Source: Planctomycetota bacterium (lineage in GTDB: Bacteria > Planctomycetota > Planctomycetia > Pirellulales > Pirellulaceae). From it: 64,000 nucleotides of DNA. A model generated the notes under the pieces. The model worked only from the letters and a program-made list of their open reading frames with translations, ran no database searches and was not told the origin of the DNA. The position numbers and the translations under genes were made by a program. The stretch covers positions 144,852 to 208,851 of the forward strand of contig JABAAE010000007.1 of NCBI GenBank assembly GCA_014238905.1, written 5' to 3'. Shown piece by piece: positions 1 through 8,308 of the stretch (position 1 is its first letter; every line of letters begins with the position of its first letter).

Positions 1-1036
1 CTCCGGTAATCAGGTTCAAAAAATGAAAAAGGAATTTCAAACCCCAAATCGGACTCCGCCAAAGAGGAAGCAAACGGTAGGGCAACAAAAGGACTTCCTC
101 AAGACATCGGGTGGTGCCGATTGCGAACTTTTTTCCGAACTCCCCTGCTGCACCCAATAGACCTTTTTTCTTTTTTGCAACCTCATCCTCCAGGTGAGAT
201 GAAGTCGCCGAGAGTTTCTCTAGCCTCGTTGGTAGATTTTTCCAATCCTCGCTGGAAACCAGTTCCAGTTTCTTTGTCGTCGGATCAAGAAAATAGATCT
301 CATCCGCTATCGGAACAAGTGACTCATAATCATGGGTGACGATGATCGCGGTTGTTCCATGGTTCTCTGTCGTCTCTCGGATCAAGCCCGCTACTTTTCT
401 GGCCGTTCCGATATCGAGTCCCGCCGTTGGCTCATCAAAAAATATGGTTGACTTCCCATATGCCAATGCTCTAGCGATTGCCAATCTCTGTCGCTGGCCG
501 CCACTGAGTCGAGACGTCGGAACCGTTGTTGGAACATCCAATTCCTCCAGCAGTTTGGAGGATCGAGGAAGAGGTTTTGAGTTTTCGCTGCTGGCGCCTT
601 TTTCGCTACGATGGGAGACAGCGAACTGAACATTTGCCGTTGGCGAAAACTCATCGAGTAACGCGAAGGTCTGAAAAACAACGGCCGATCTGCCCGCTCG
701 GGTCTGACTTCCTTCAATGTTGACGACACCTTCAAATTGAATTCCATCGGCATCAGGCAGTTGGATTCCGGCGAGAATCTTCAGCAGAAGCGACTTTCCC
801 ACACCACTTGGGCCAACAATCAGAGAGATCTTGCCCTTTTCAAACCGGGCCGACGTATCATCCAGCAAGGTGCGATCGCCTGCCCTCAACGTCAAGCTGA
901 AGACCTCAGCCTGTGGTGAAATTCGGTCTGGCTGCTGCTGGTTCCTGTAAGGAGCGGATTCGCTTTTCAGGCCCGCATCGTTTACGGCATCATTCGGCAA
1001 TGACCCGCGAATGTTTTCAGATGAATTGTCATTCAC
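1..1036 (-). CDS. ABC transporter ATP-binding protein running into a permease-like domain (Mla-type), cut by window edge
   Basis: The frame starts with GTG at 1036 and stays open to the left edge (at least 345 codons), so the 3' end is missing. ABC ATPase features are visible: Walker A GPSGVGKS at about residues 75-82, a Q-loop in VVFQTF, signature LSGGQ at 177-181, Walker B ending FFDEP near 201 and H-loop THD near 235. A Ser/Asn/Gln-rich leader of about 40 residues precedes the domain. After a Lys-rich linker the chain enters a hydrophobic segment (LLLPYRLLPLW, then LKFLFHFLNL) resembling the start of an MlaE-type permease, so this may be an MlaF-MlaE fusion. The GTG overlaps the TGA of the upstream gene (GTGA), implying translational coupling. 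ATPase identity is certain; lipid transport and the fusion are inference. Confidence 0.85.
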   Translation of the reverse strand, partial: MNDNSSENIRGSLPNDAVNDAGLKSESAPYRNQQQPDRISPQAEVFSLTLRAGDRTLLDDTSARFEKGKISLIVGPSGVGKSLLLKILAGIQLPDADGIQFEGVVNIEGSQTRAGRSAVVFQTFALLDEFSPTANVQFAVSHRSEKGASSENSKPLPRSSKLLEELDVPTTVPTSRLSGGQRQRLAIARALAYGKSTIFFDEPTAGLDIGTARKVAGLIRETTENHGTTAIIVTHDYESLVPIADEIYFLDPTTKKLELVSSEDWKNLPTRLEKLSATSSHLEDEVAKKKKGLLGAAGEFGKKFAIGTTRCLEEVLLLPYRLLPLWRSPIWGLKFLFHFLNLITG

Positions 1037-2355
1037 GGCAACTGCCTCGATCTCACGAAATCGGGCCGTCGATCGTAGACGTCTTCAAAAACACCCTCAA
1101 TTTTCTGGGCCGGGATTGGGGACTGCAGACCGCCTCGGGAAGGGCCTCGATACTTCAATACAAACCAGCGTTGATCTCTGCGGAGGATTTCCTTTCGCAA
1201 TACGCCCGCAAATTCACGGGTAATTCCGTCTTCAAACGTTCCGAAAATGCGATCTCCAATTTCCCGTAACTTGTCTTCAAACCGATCACTTGCCTCAGTA
1301 ATCATGGACTGAATTTCGGCGTTTTCAAGGCTCTTCTTCACGACGACTTTCAGCCGGTCGTTATCAACCAAGACCTCGCGCAAGGTCGCCGAAAGCAAAT
1401 CAAGGATTTCCCGGTCATCAAGGAGTTGCTTCATGGCGTCTTTTCCGGCTTGCTTTACCTCGGAGTTGCCAGCGATTTCCTGCAGAATGTCTTTAGACAG
1501 CTGATAAAATTCGTCAGAGTAGCTTTCAATGACGGGCATGGCCTCGTTTGCGACAAAACGGCTCCACTCTTGTTGCAGTAGGTTACTGCCGGTTAATGGA
1601 AGGTTATCGTAGGCTAACCGCCAACCAAATCGCCAAAGCGAAGCCCGTTGCCAGATCTTGTTACCTACACTGTTAAGTACCGGCTTGGCCCGTGATTCCA
1701 CAATTGGAAAGATCTCATTTTTGATCAATGGAAAAAGCTGTTTCTCTACGAATCCGTCCTGATAACGCGCAGCAATTTTCGCAATTGCCTCCCGGCGATC
1801 AAGAAATGCTTTGCGCAAATCTTCTTGCAATACCGAAACGGCTTCTCGCATCGTCTCGTAAACCACCGGGATCACGTGCTCGCCATGTCGGAACTGAATC
1901 TGCTGAAACGTCTCCTTCAGCTCCACAATGATTTCTGCCCGCTTTGCCGGCGGCAATAACTTGTCAAATGCCCATTCAAATGAGGGGGGTGTTTCGTGGA
2001 GCACGAGGAAATAATCTTCGGTGATCATCGGTGCGTCGCCAAAAAAAACTGCCTCCGTTGCATCGGTAGCCGCCCACGTGATTGTGTTGGCATTTTCTCC
2101 AACAGAAATCTGTCCAACCCGTTGCATTTCATTCTCTTCAGTTATCCAGTAGATCGGATCACCCTTTTTGATATACAACGGATAGGGAAACTGCACGGCG
2201 ACGTGCTGCCTGTTGGATTGCAAATAACCGGAAACTCCTTTTAAGGATAGAATCCAGTCGTTCCCCGGAAAAAGGCTTGGCGACAACAGGACAAGAAGGA
2301 GAATACTTCCCCAAAACATCGTTCCGAAATAGAGTCGAAATTTTTTCAAAGCCAA
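1033..2355 (-). CDS. membrane-anchored partner of the ABC transporter, possibly MlaD/MCE-like
   Basis: A 440-residue protein with a basic N-terminus followed by one hydrophobic helix (about residues 13-30), then a beta-type region (IKKGDPIYW, RVGQISV) and a long helical, charged remainder. The single anchor, the position immediately upstream of an ABC ATPase and the 4-base GTGA overlap suggest the periplasmic substrate-binding partner of an Mla-like lipid transporter. I do not see a clear MCE motif, so the family is uncertain. The start given is TTG (2355). An ATG at 2319 is possible but would drop the KK..R residues before the membrane segment, which the positive-inside rule favours keeping. 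Confidence 0.65.
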   Translation of the reverse strand: MALKKFRLYFGTMFWGSILLLVLLSPSLFPGNDWILSLKGVSGYLQSNRQHVAVQFPYPLYIKKGDPIYWITEENEMQRVGQISVGENANTITWAATDATEAVFFGDAPMITEDYFLVLHETPPSFEWAFDKLLPPAKRAEIIVELKETFQQIQFRHGEHVIPVVYETMREAVSVLQEDLRKAFLDRREAIAKIAARYQDGFVEKQLFPLIKNEIFPIVESRAKPVLNSVGNKIWQRASLWRFGWRLAYDNLPLTGSNLLQQEWSRFVANEAMPVIESYSDEFYQLSKDILQEIAGNSEVKQAGKDAMKQLLDDREILDLLSATLREVLVDNDRLKVVVKKSLENAEIQSMITEASDRFEDKLREIGDRIFGTFEDGITREFAGVLRKEILRRDQRWFVLKYRGPSRGGLQSPIPAQKIEGVFEDVYDRRPDFVRSRQLP

Positions 2356-2732
2356 ACTCGATTCTCTGAGAGGGGAGTTGGGAACGGATCGTCAGAATTA
2401 CCATCAATACGACAGCCTGACATTGACTCCATTGTCAGACACGTTTGGGATTGTACCAATATCAGTTTCCAGAAGACAAATGGCGGCCACTCCAACTCGG
2501 CGATCCAACTCGGCGATCCAACTCGGCGATCCAACTCGGCGATCCATTGACCAGCGATTGCATCCCATTGGACTTGCCAAGATGTGAAATCTGTTGAGCC
2601 TGGCCGCAGAAGAACGACAACCCAAGAGTAATACCTTAGCAGCGGGCTTCTGGTTTCAACATTTCAAAAGAGATTTTGATGATAAAGTGATCGACCGCTA
2701 GATGGCCTGACAATCACCTGTTGTAACGAATT
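2356..2732. other. intergenic region containing a 13-bp tandem repeat
   Basis: This stretch separates two minus-strand genes. It holds four perfect copies of a 13-bp direct repeat (2492-2543). No convincing gene or RNA is seen; short frames through the repeat are repeat artefacts. Confidence 0.6.
2492..2543. repeat. 13-bp tandem repeat, 4 perfect copies
   Basis: The unit ccaactcggcgat occurs four times head to tail with no mismatch, followed by a 3-base partial copy. It lies between two minus-strand genes, about 190 bases beyond the stop of the small lipoprotein gene and about 140 bases before the start of the next. Confidence 0.97.
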
Positions 2733-3134
2733 CTACCCTGTAAATCGAGAATTCAATAATGTTGCGAGCGTTTTCAGCTCACTCTCCAGGGTCGTAGAAC
2801 ATTCGTCGGAATCGACAATTGCCTGAACCGCGGTCGAATATCTGACTGAAAGCTTTTCCATTTCAGCATCGTATTTTTTGTCGATCTTACGCTGTACTGA
2901 ATCGTTGATTTTCCCAATCTCTTTTGCCCGTGTTTTCAACTCACGCAAGTTAGCCAGCAGTTCTCCCAATTTAGGCTGAGCTGCTTTGGCAGAATCTTTA
3001 TCTTTGATCGTCTCACAAACATTTACGATATTGGACATCACATCGAGATACTCTCGGGTGATCGCCTCATGGGATCCACCAGAACATCCAATAAAAAACA
3101 ACGACACGACCACGACTGGCAGGCATTTGATCAT
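2733..3134 (-). CDS. small lipoprotein of unknown function
   Basis: A 133-residue protein with a lipoprotein signal: a basic start, a hydrophobic core and a lipobox ending FFIGC at residue 17. The mature part begins SGGSHE and is mostly charged helix, probably coiled coil. It resembles the lipoprotein at 4402-4788 in layout: Cys followed by Gly-rich and HE residues, a similar spacing of Met/Asn/Glu residues, and a KIDKK / RIDEK segment. The two therefore look like diverged paralogues on either side of the phosphodiesterase gene. ATG start. No function can be assigned. Confidence 0.75.
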   Translation of the reverse strand: MIKCLPVVVVSLFFIGCSGGSHEAITREYLDVMSNIVNVCETIKDKDSAKAAQPKLGELLANLRELKTRAKEIGKINDSVQRKIDKKYDAEMEKLSVRYSTAVQAIVDSDECSTTLESELKTLATLLNSRFTG

Positions 3135-3546
3135 TTTGATTTGTTTTTCCTATTTCACTTTCAATTCACTATTCGTTTTCGGCTGCTGGAGATCATGATC
3201 CAGGGTCAGCCTACCAGAGGCCTTCATACGGGTAGCCGAAACTTCAGAGATTAGAACAACTTTCTTATAAAACACCAAGGCAATTCGCAACGAATTGCCC
3301 CTCATCATTGGGCAATTTTCGGGATTGGGAGACCGAATTGCCGAAAAGTCGCAATTCGTCCTTGAACCGATTGACATTTTCTCAGCACAGATCGAAGAGT
3401 TCATGAACCTGAATTTGATTTTTGCGCTTGACCCAGAAATCGACTAGGATATTGAAAGAGAATGAACTTTTTATTCAGCCGATCAGAAGGTCCCAGGAAA
3501 TATGCTCTCCAGGCCTGATTGGTGAAACATCCCGGGAATTGAGTTA
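3135..3546. promoter_or_regulatory. divergent intergenic region with clustered GCAATTCG inverted repeats
   Basis: This region separates the divergent lipoprotein and phosphodiesterase genes. GCAATTCG or its complement occurs four times within 80 bases (3280-3287, 3291-3298, 3334-3341, 3351-3358). The first pair forms a 9-bp hairpin with a 3-base loop (3279-3299). An overlapping pair AATTGCCC/GGGCAATT (3293-3300, 3310-3317) could form a competing hairpin. It could be an operator cluster or a switchable RNA structure; no function is established. Confidence 0.5.
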
Positions 3547-4362
3547 ATGCAAAACAAGTCTTTTATTCCAGAAGTATTCCTGGGCTGCCTCGTCATGCTA
3601 ACCCCCTTATCGGTTGCTTCTGAACCTGTCATTGTCGCCCATCGCGGTGCCTCAGCGGATGCGCCGGAAAACACCCTGCCAGCTTTTGAATTGGCATGGA
3701 AACAGGGTGCCGATGCCATCGAGGGAGACTTTCACCTGACCAAAGACAAACGCATCGTCTGTATCCATGACAAAACCACCAAGCGATACTGCAAAACCAA
3801 CTTGGTGGTCAAAGACTCGACGCTGGCAGAACTGAAACGGCTGGATGTCGGTCACCAATTCGCAGGTCAATTCAAAGGAACGTCCATTCCAACGCTGAAG
3901 GAAGTACTGGCGATCGTTCCTTCCAACAAAAAAATCTATATTGAAATTAAATGCGGGGCCGAGATCACCCCCTTTCTCGTCAAGCAAATCAAGTCAAGCT
4001 CCCTTTCCGACTCGCAAATCATCATCATTTCGTTTCAAGCGGAGGTGATTCGGCGTATCAAAGAAGTCGCCCCTCAGTGGAAGGCTTATTGGCTGTCCAG
4101 TTTCCGAAAAGACGGCAACGGACAATTGGTCCCAACGGTTCAAACGGTTGAAAGAACCCTTAAGAGAATTCAGGCTGACGGCTTCAGCTCCAGCAAAGAT
4201 TTGATCCATCAAGATTTCATTAAAGACATTCTATCCAAGAGGTTCGAATATCATGTTTGGACCATTGATCAACCAGCGGTGGCAAAGAAATTTCTTAAAT
4301 GGGGAGCCCAGTCGATCACCACCAATCAACCAAAAACCTTGCGTGAACAGATCATGAAATAA
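3547..4362 (+). CDS. glycerophosphodiester phosphodiesterase family protein, exported
   Basis: A 271-residue protein with an N-terminal signal peptide (hydrophobic stretch up to about residue 25) followed by a GDPD TIM barrel. Diagnostic residues are visible: VAHRG near the start of the mature chain, then PENT, EGDFHLTKD, a second His in CIHD, and the metal-binding strand IEIK. GDPD enzymes hydrolyse glycerophosphodiesters to glycerol-3-phosphate and an alcohol; the signal peptide places this one outside the cytoplasm. Length fits the family. The ATG is preceded by GGGAATTGAG. It sits between two related small lipoproteins on the opposite strand. Confidence 0.92.
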   Translation: MQNKSFIPEVFLGCLVMLTPLSVASEPVIVAHRGASADAPENTLPAFELAWKQGADAIEGDFHLTKDKRIVCIHDKTTKRYCKTNLVVKDSTLAELKRLDVGHQFAGQFKGTSIPTLKEVLAIVPSNKKIYIEIKCGAEITPFLVKQIKSSSLSDSQIIIISFQAEVIRRIKEVAPQWKAYWLSSFRKDGNGQLVPTVQTVERTLKRIQADGFSSSKDLIHQDFIKDILSKRFEYHVWTIDQPAVAKKFLKWGAQSITTNQPKTLREQIMK

Positions 4363-4401
4363 GCAATCGATCTAATTCTACCGACGTCTGACAGTCAAAA
4401 T

Positions 4402-4788
4402 CTACTCGCCAAATATTTCAGCCCATGGTTTTTCACTTCCCATGATATCGGCGATTTCCGGCTGAGACATCTTCAAACTAATCGCGTTCATCCTGGGCCC
4501 CAATTCAACCGTCGCCGCCTTAATTTTTTCATCGATTCTTTTTTTTGTGGTCGCAGACGGCTTCTTCATTCTGTCACCCTTGTTCTTGATGGCTTTCATT
4601 CTCGCAGCGACGGCCTGCAATTTATCCTTGGCCACCATTGCGTCTTCCGCCGATTCAATCTTTTCAAGAAGGCTCACCATGTTATTCATTTCAATGATCA
4701 TGTCATCGACGACTTCTTCATGATTGCCACCGCCACACCCGGCCAAAAAGCAGCTAATCACTAAAAACACCGAAAATTTTTGGCACAT
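4402..4788 (-). CDS. small lipoprotein, paralogue-like to the one at 2.7 kb
   Basis: About 128 residues with a lipoprotein signal ending FLAGC, followed by GGGNHEE and a charged helical mature part. It shares architecture and scattered residues with the lipoprotein at 2733-3134. The start chosen is ATG at 4788; a GTG at 4797 is also possible, and the only purine-rich stretch (GTAAGG) directly abuts the ATG, so neither start is well supported. It converges on the phosphodiesterase gene with about 40 bases between stops. Function unknown. Confidence 0.72.
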   Translation of the reverse strand: MCQKFSVFLVISCFLAGCGGGNHEEVVDDMIIEMNNMVSLLEKIESAEDAMVAKDKLQAVAARMKAIKNKGDRMKKPSATTKKRIDEKIKAATVELGPRMNAISLKMSQPEIADIMGSEKPWAEIFGE

Positions 4789-5106
4789 CCTTACCACACT
4801 TTCAAAACAAAAAAATACATTTTTCTTAGATGATCCAAATAACAGCTCAAGAACCTAAAAAAATCCTCCTTTCGGAAGATCAAACACCCGAAACGACAGG
4901 ATTAACAACGTTCTGTGCTATGCCCAAGATACCGAAATCAGCCCGCAAATTCCAATTTTGGCCCCTGTCTGCCGCAAATCAATTAAAACGCTCCTATTAG
5001 CTTTGGTTCCCACAGGGGGGGTTACTATTTTGAATGCTCAGTTTTAAGTACTATGAATAGATTGTCGCACGGTGTGCTGAGTGATTGCATCATTTGAAAG
5101 CTGTTC
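4789..5106. other. divergent intergenic region before floA
   Basis: About 320 bases between a minus-strand lipoprotein gene and floA. It presumably carries promoters for both; I see no clear repeat, hairpin or RNA gene in it. Confidence 0.4.
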
Positions 5107-6099
5107 ATGATTTCTTTATTTGCCCAAGAAGAACTATTAAAAGATCCTAAAACCGTGCTGATAATTGTTGCCGGTGTGTTCACACTATTCGTCGTTTTAG
5201 CGGTGGTCTTTGCATTTTTTAAGTACGGCAACATCTGGCTCCAAGGATATTTTGCGAAGGCAGATATTAGCATTCTCAGCCTGATTGGTATGGGCTTTCG
5301 GCAGGTACGACCTATGGTGATTGTTACCGCCAAGATCATGGCAGCTCAAGCTGGCTTAGATATTTCCAAACGAAATGGAATTTCGACCCAAAGGTTGGAA
5401 GCTCATTACCTCGCTGCGGGTGACGTCATGAAAGTGATCAACGCAATTATCGCAGCCCAGCGGGCCGGCATAGACCTCGACTTTGATCGCGCAGCAGCGA
5501 TCGACCTTGCAGGACGAGATGTACTCGATGCAGTGAAGACCAGTGTGTACCCCAAGGTCATCGACTGCCCCGATCCTCAAAGAAGCGGCAAGGCCTATTT
5601 GAGTGCGATCGCCAAAAACGGCGTCGAGTTGAAAATCCGGGCGAGGGTGACCGTCCGAACCAATCTGGAACAGTTGATCGGCGGTGCAACCGAAGAAACG
5701 GTGATCGCGCGTGTCGGCGAAAGTATTATTTCTTCGATTGGCTCATCTGCAGTTCATGAAGACGTCCTTGAAAATCCAGACCGAATCTCCAAAGCAGTCC
5801 TTGAAAGAGGATTGGATGCCCATACAGCCTTTGAAATTGTTTCCATTGATATAGCTGACATCGATGTCGGTGATAATATTGGCGCCCGCCTTCAAGCGGA
5901 TCAAGCCGAAGCGGAAACCCGGGAAGCACGAGCCAGTGCCGAAAAGCGACGTGCCGAAGCGATTGCAGAAGAGCAGGAAATGATTGCTAGTGTTGCCCTC
6001 AACCGAGCCAAATTTGTGCTAGCCGAAGCGGAGGTCCCCAAATCGATGGCTCACGCATTTCGTTCTGGCAACCTGACATCGGTCCGTTCCGGTTCATAG
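5107..6099 (+). CDS. floA: flotillin-like protein FloA
   Basis: A 330-residue protein, the usual FloA length. It has an N-terminal membrane segment (about residues 15-38), then the family core beginning [17 protein letters not shown], and a conserved stretch with [20 protein letters not shown]. The C-terminal helix is rich in Ala/Glu/Arg ([20 protein letters not shown]), the flotillin coiled coil. FloA forms membrane foci linked to fluid microdomains and membrane protein organisation. No NfeD-type gene adjoins it here, although the two are often neighbours. The ATG is preceded by GAAAGC. Confidence 0.93.
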   Translation: MISLFAQEELLKDPKTVLIIVAGVFTLFVVLAVVFAFFKYGNIWLQGYFAKADISILSLIGMGFRQVRPMVIVTAKIMAAQAGLDISKRNGISTQRLEAHYLAAGDVMKVINAIIAAQRAGIDLDFDRAAAIDLAGRDVLDAVKTSVYPKVIDCPDPQRSGKAYLSAIAKNGVELKIRARVTVRTNLEQLIGGATEETVIARVGESIISSIGSSAVHEDVLENPDRISKAVLERGLDAHTAFEIVSIDIADIDVGDNIGARLQADQAEAETREARASAEKRRAEAIAEEQEMIASVALNRAKFVLAEAEVPKSMAHAFRSGNLTSVRSGS

Positions 6100-6404
6100 T
6101 CGAGTTGACTCTCATTGATCCCTTATCATCGATCCTTTATCGTCAACCAAAACCCCTGTTGTCGACTACCAGACGGCCAACAGCGGTCCGAAGGAATGGA
6201 TAGAGAACTTGACGTTAGGACAATCAAATCAAGCTGATTCGATAGGGACAAAATTTCTGAGGGACAAAATTCCGAAGTGCCTGTCTTTGCCCGCTGCTTT
6301 TTTCGATTACCCCTGAACAGCCTGAATAAGGCTGTCAAACGCGACGCCTGCAATTCGACTTGAAACTTTCTGTTCCATCCCCAGCGTTTCTGAACGCACA
6401 AGAC
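6100..6404. other. convergent intergenic region with imperfect short repeats
   Basis: This stretch lies between the convergent floA and aminopeptidase genes. It contains an imperfect 16-bp direct repeat built on gggacaaaatt (6245-6275) and a shorter imperfect repeat gatcccttatcat / gatcctttatcgt near 6116-6142. No gene is supported. Confidence 0.5.
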
Positions 6405-7862
6405 TTACAGATTGGCCTGTGAATACTCTTTTGCCAATTGAACCAGCGTGCGAACGAAACAACCACTTCCTCCTGCATCGATCCATTTTTTTTCTTTATC
6501 GGACCACGCCGGCCCGGCAATATCGACATGAATCCAGGGGGTCTCCGCTACAAATTCTTCCAGAAATTTCGCAGCCGTGATGGAACCTCCCCATCTTCCT
6601 GCACCAACATTTTTCAGGTCTGCTACATTGCTTTTGATCTGTTCAGAAAAATTATCGGTCATCGGTAGTTGCCAAGAGTCCTCACCAGCCAGATCTGCAG
6701 CTTCACGAAATTGATCGCACCACTTTTGATCGTTTGTAAATAGTCCAGCACAGTCCAAACCAAGTGCCACAAGACACGCGCCAGTCAATGTCGCAAAGTC
6801 AACAATGTGATCAGCGCCGGATTTGGAAGCCACGTCCAGTACATCAGCTAACACCAATCGCCCCTCAGCATCGGTGTTGTGAATTTCGATCGTCTTTCCA
6901 TTTCGCGAACGAATCACATCACCCAGTTTATAGGCCCTGCCGCTGACAAGGTTTTCAACCAGACCACAATAACCAACAACATTGATAGGAAGATTGAGCA
7001 AAGAGATCGCCTGCATGGCACCAACTACCGTAGCGGCTCCTCCCATATCGCATTTCATGTCCAACATGCCTTCACTTGGCTTCAAAGAGTAACCACCGGA
7101 ATCAAACGTCACTCCTTTACCAACCAATGCCAGTACCGGCGCATCTTCTGTGGCACCCAAATACTTCATCGTTAACATTCGGGGTGGCTTGTCGGAACCC
7201 TGAGCCACCGCCAACAGTGTCCGGCACTCTTGCTCCTGGAGTTGAGCATCATCCCAGACCTCCACTTCAAATCCCGATTCCTCGCCAAGCGTTTCGACCC
7301 TTTCGGCAAACGTCTCCGGGTACAAAACGTTGGGAGGCAGATTGACCAACATGCGGGCCGTGTTGATGGCATTCCCCAGGATTTGGCCCTCGGTGACCGC
7401 AGACGTGTTTCCGGTCATCACCGAAAAGCTGCCGAAAGAATGGATTTTGGGCTCCGAACGCATGATATCCTGCCCATGATTCCCTACGATCACACCCGCT
7501 ACCGCTTCGGCGAGAAAGTCAGCCGGAAAACAAATCACGACATGCCCTAATTTTTTTTCCGAAAGAGCTTTGGCCGCTGATCCAGCCGCTCTGAGGGCAA
7601 CCGCCGCATTAAATTCGCTAGATTTTCCCAGCCCCGCCAAAACCAATCGGTTGGCCTGCAAACCCTTGATGTAAGGTAACACGACAACTTCATTGGGCTT
7701 CGCTTCAAAATCTCCGTTGTTAAGCAAGTTTCCGACAAACTCTCCGGTTGCGTCTGAGATTTCTTCAGCATAGCTGGATGACTGGTCAGAAAAATAGCCT
7801 ACGATGATCGCATCCGCATCGACTTCGCCTATTTTGGATGAGGTTAATTTAATCTGTTGCAT
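6405..7862 (-). CDS. pepA: leucyl aminopeptidase (M17 family)
   Basis: The protein begins MQQIKLTSSKIGEVDADAIIV at the ATG at 7862 (485 residues); the frame extends 20 codons further upstream but those residues do not fit the family. M17 signatures are clear: the lysine-containing GKGVTFDSGGYSLKPSEGM, the metal-ligand stretch DMKCDMGGAA, and NTDAEGRLVLADVL with its catalytic and metal residues. These hexameric two-metal enzymes remove N-terminal residues from peptides in the cytoplasm. An inverted repeat lies about 70 bases upstream (7929-7964). No Shine-Dalgarno site is obvious. Confidence 0.95.
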   Translation of the reverse strand: MQQIKLTSSKIGEVDADAIIVGYFSDQSSSYAEEISDATGEFVGNLLNNGDFEAKPNEVVVLPYIKGLQANRLVLAGLGKSSEFNAAVALRAAGSAAKALSEKKLGHVVICFPADFLAEAVAGVIVGNHGQDIMRSEPKIHSFGSFSVMTGNTSAVTEGQILGNAINTARMLVNLPPNVLYPETFAERVETLGEESGFEVEVWDDAQLQEQECRTLLAVAQGSDKPPRMLTMKYLGATEDAPVLALVGKGVTFDSGGYSLKPSEGMLDMKCDMGGAATVVGAMQAISLLNLPINVVGYCGLVENLVSGRAYKLGDVIRSRNGKTIEIHNTDAEGRLVLADVLDVASKSGADHIVDFATLTGACLVALGLDCAGLFTNDQKWCDQFREAADLAGEDSWQLPMTDNFSEQIKSNVADLKNVGAGRWGGSITAAKFLEEFVAETPWIHVDIAGPAWSDKEKKWIDAGGSGCFVRTLVQLAKEYSQANL

Positions 7863-8308
7863 TTTTTTGTATTTGTTGTTGGTACGGCTAAGGCAATAAT
7901 GAATCAGGAAGCGGCAAACCACCTTTCAGAATCGGTCTGAAAGTCGCAAATCGCCGACCGATTCCTGACAAAAAACGGGTGTTTCTATCGAGAACCACTG
8001 TCGGAGAAATCAGGATGGCTTGTTAAACCGGACGACTTCGATAAATTCGAGTGTGATGATTCCAACACGCAGACAGTTATTGTAGCTTCAGACTTGGTAT
8101 CCCCCTAGTACGAACACCCTGCGCCGTTCACTTGGCCTCATTGTAGACAGATGAAACTGATGTTGGTGTCATCGAGCGATAGGGTCAATAAACTGCGGCG
8201 CTGATTGGATGTCAGCGGCAACCGGAGGAACAGGCCAGTACAGGAAACAGTTTGCGATGCCTGTCCGCCTTTCCCCGTTTCCAACATTCCTCAATTTTCA
8301 GCAAAGCC
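7863..8308. other. divergent intergenic region between pepA and the UbiD-family gene
   Basis: About 450 bases, presumably holding promoters in both directions. Apart from the inverted repeat at 7929-7964 I see no gene or RNA here. Confidence 0.45.
7929..7964. promoter_or_regulatory. inverted repeat in the pepA upstream region
   Basis: Perfect 9-bp arms GAATCGGTC and GACCGATTC are separated by 18 bases and can be extended outward to about 12 bp with one bulged base. The element lies 67-102 bases upstream of the pepA start. It could be a regulator-binding palindrome or a stem in the 5' leader. Confidence 0.45.

Noticed and set aside
391-753. 120-codon minus-strand frame
   Set aside because: It is out of phase with the ABC ATPase, whose motifs occupy another minus-strand frame over the same bases.
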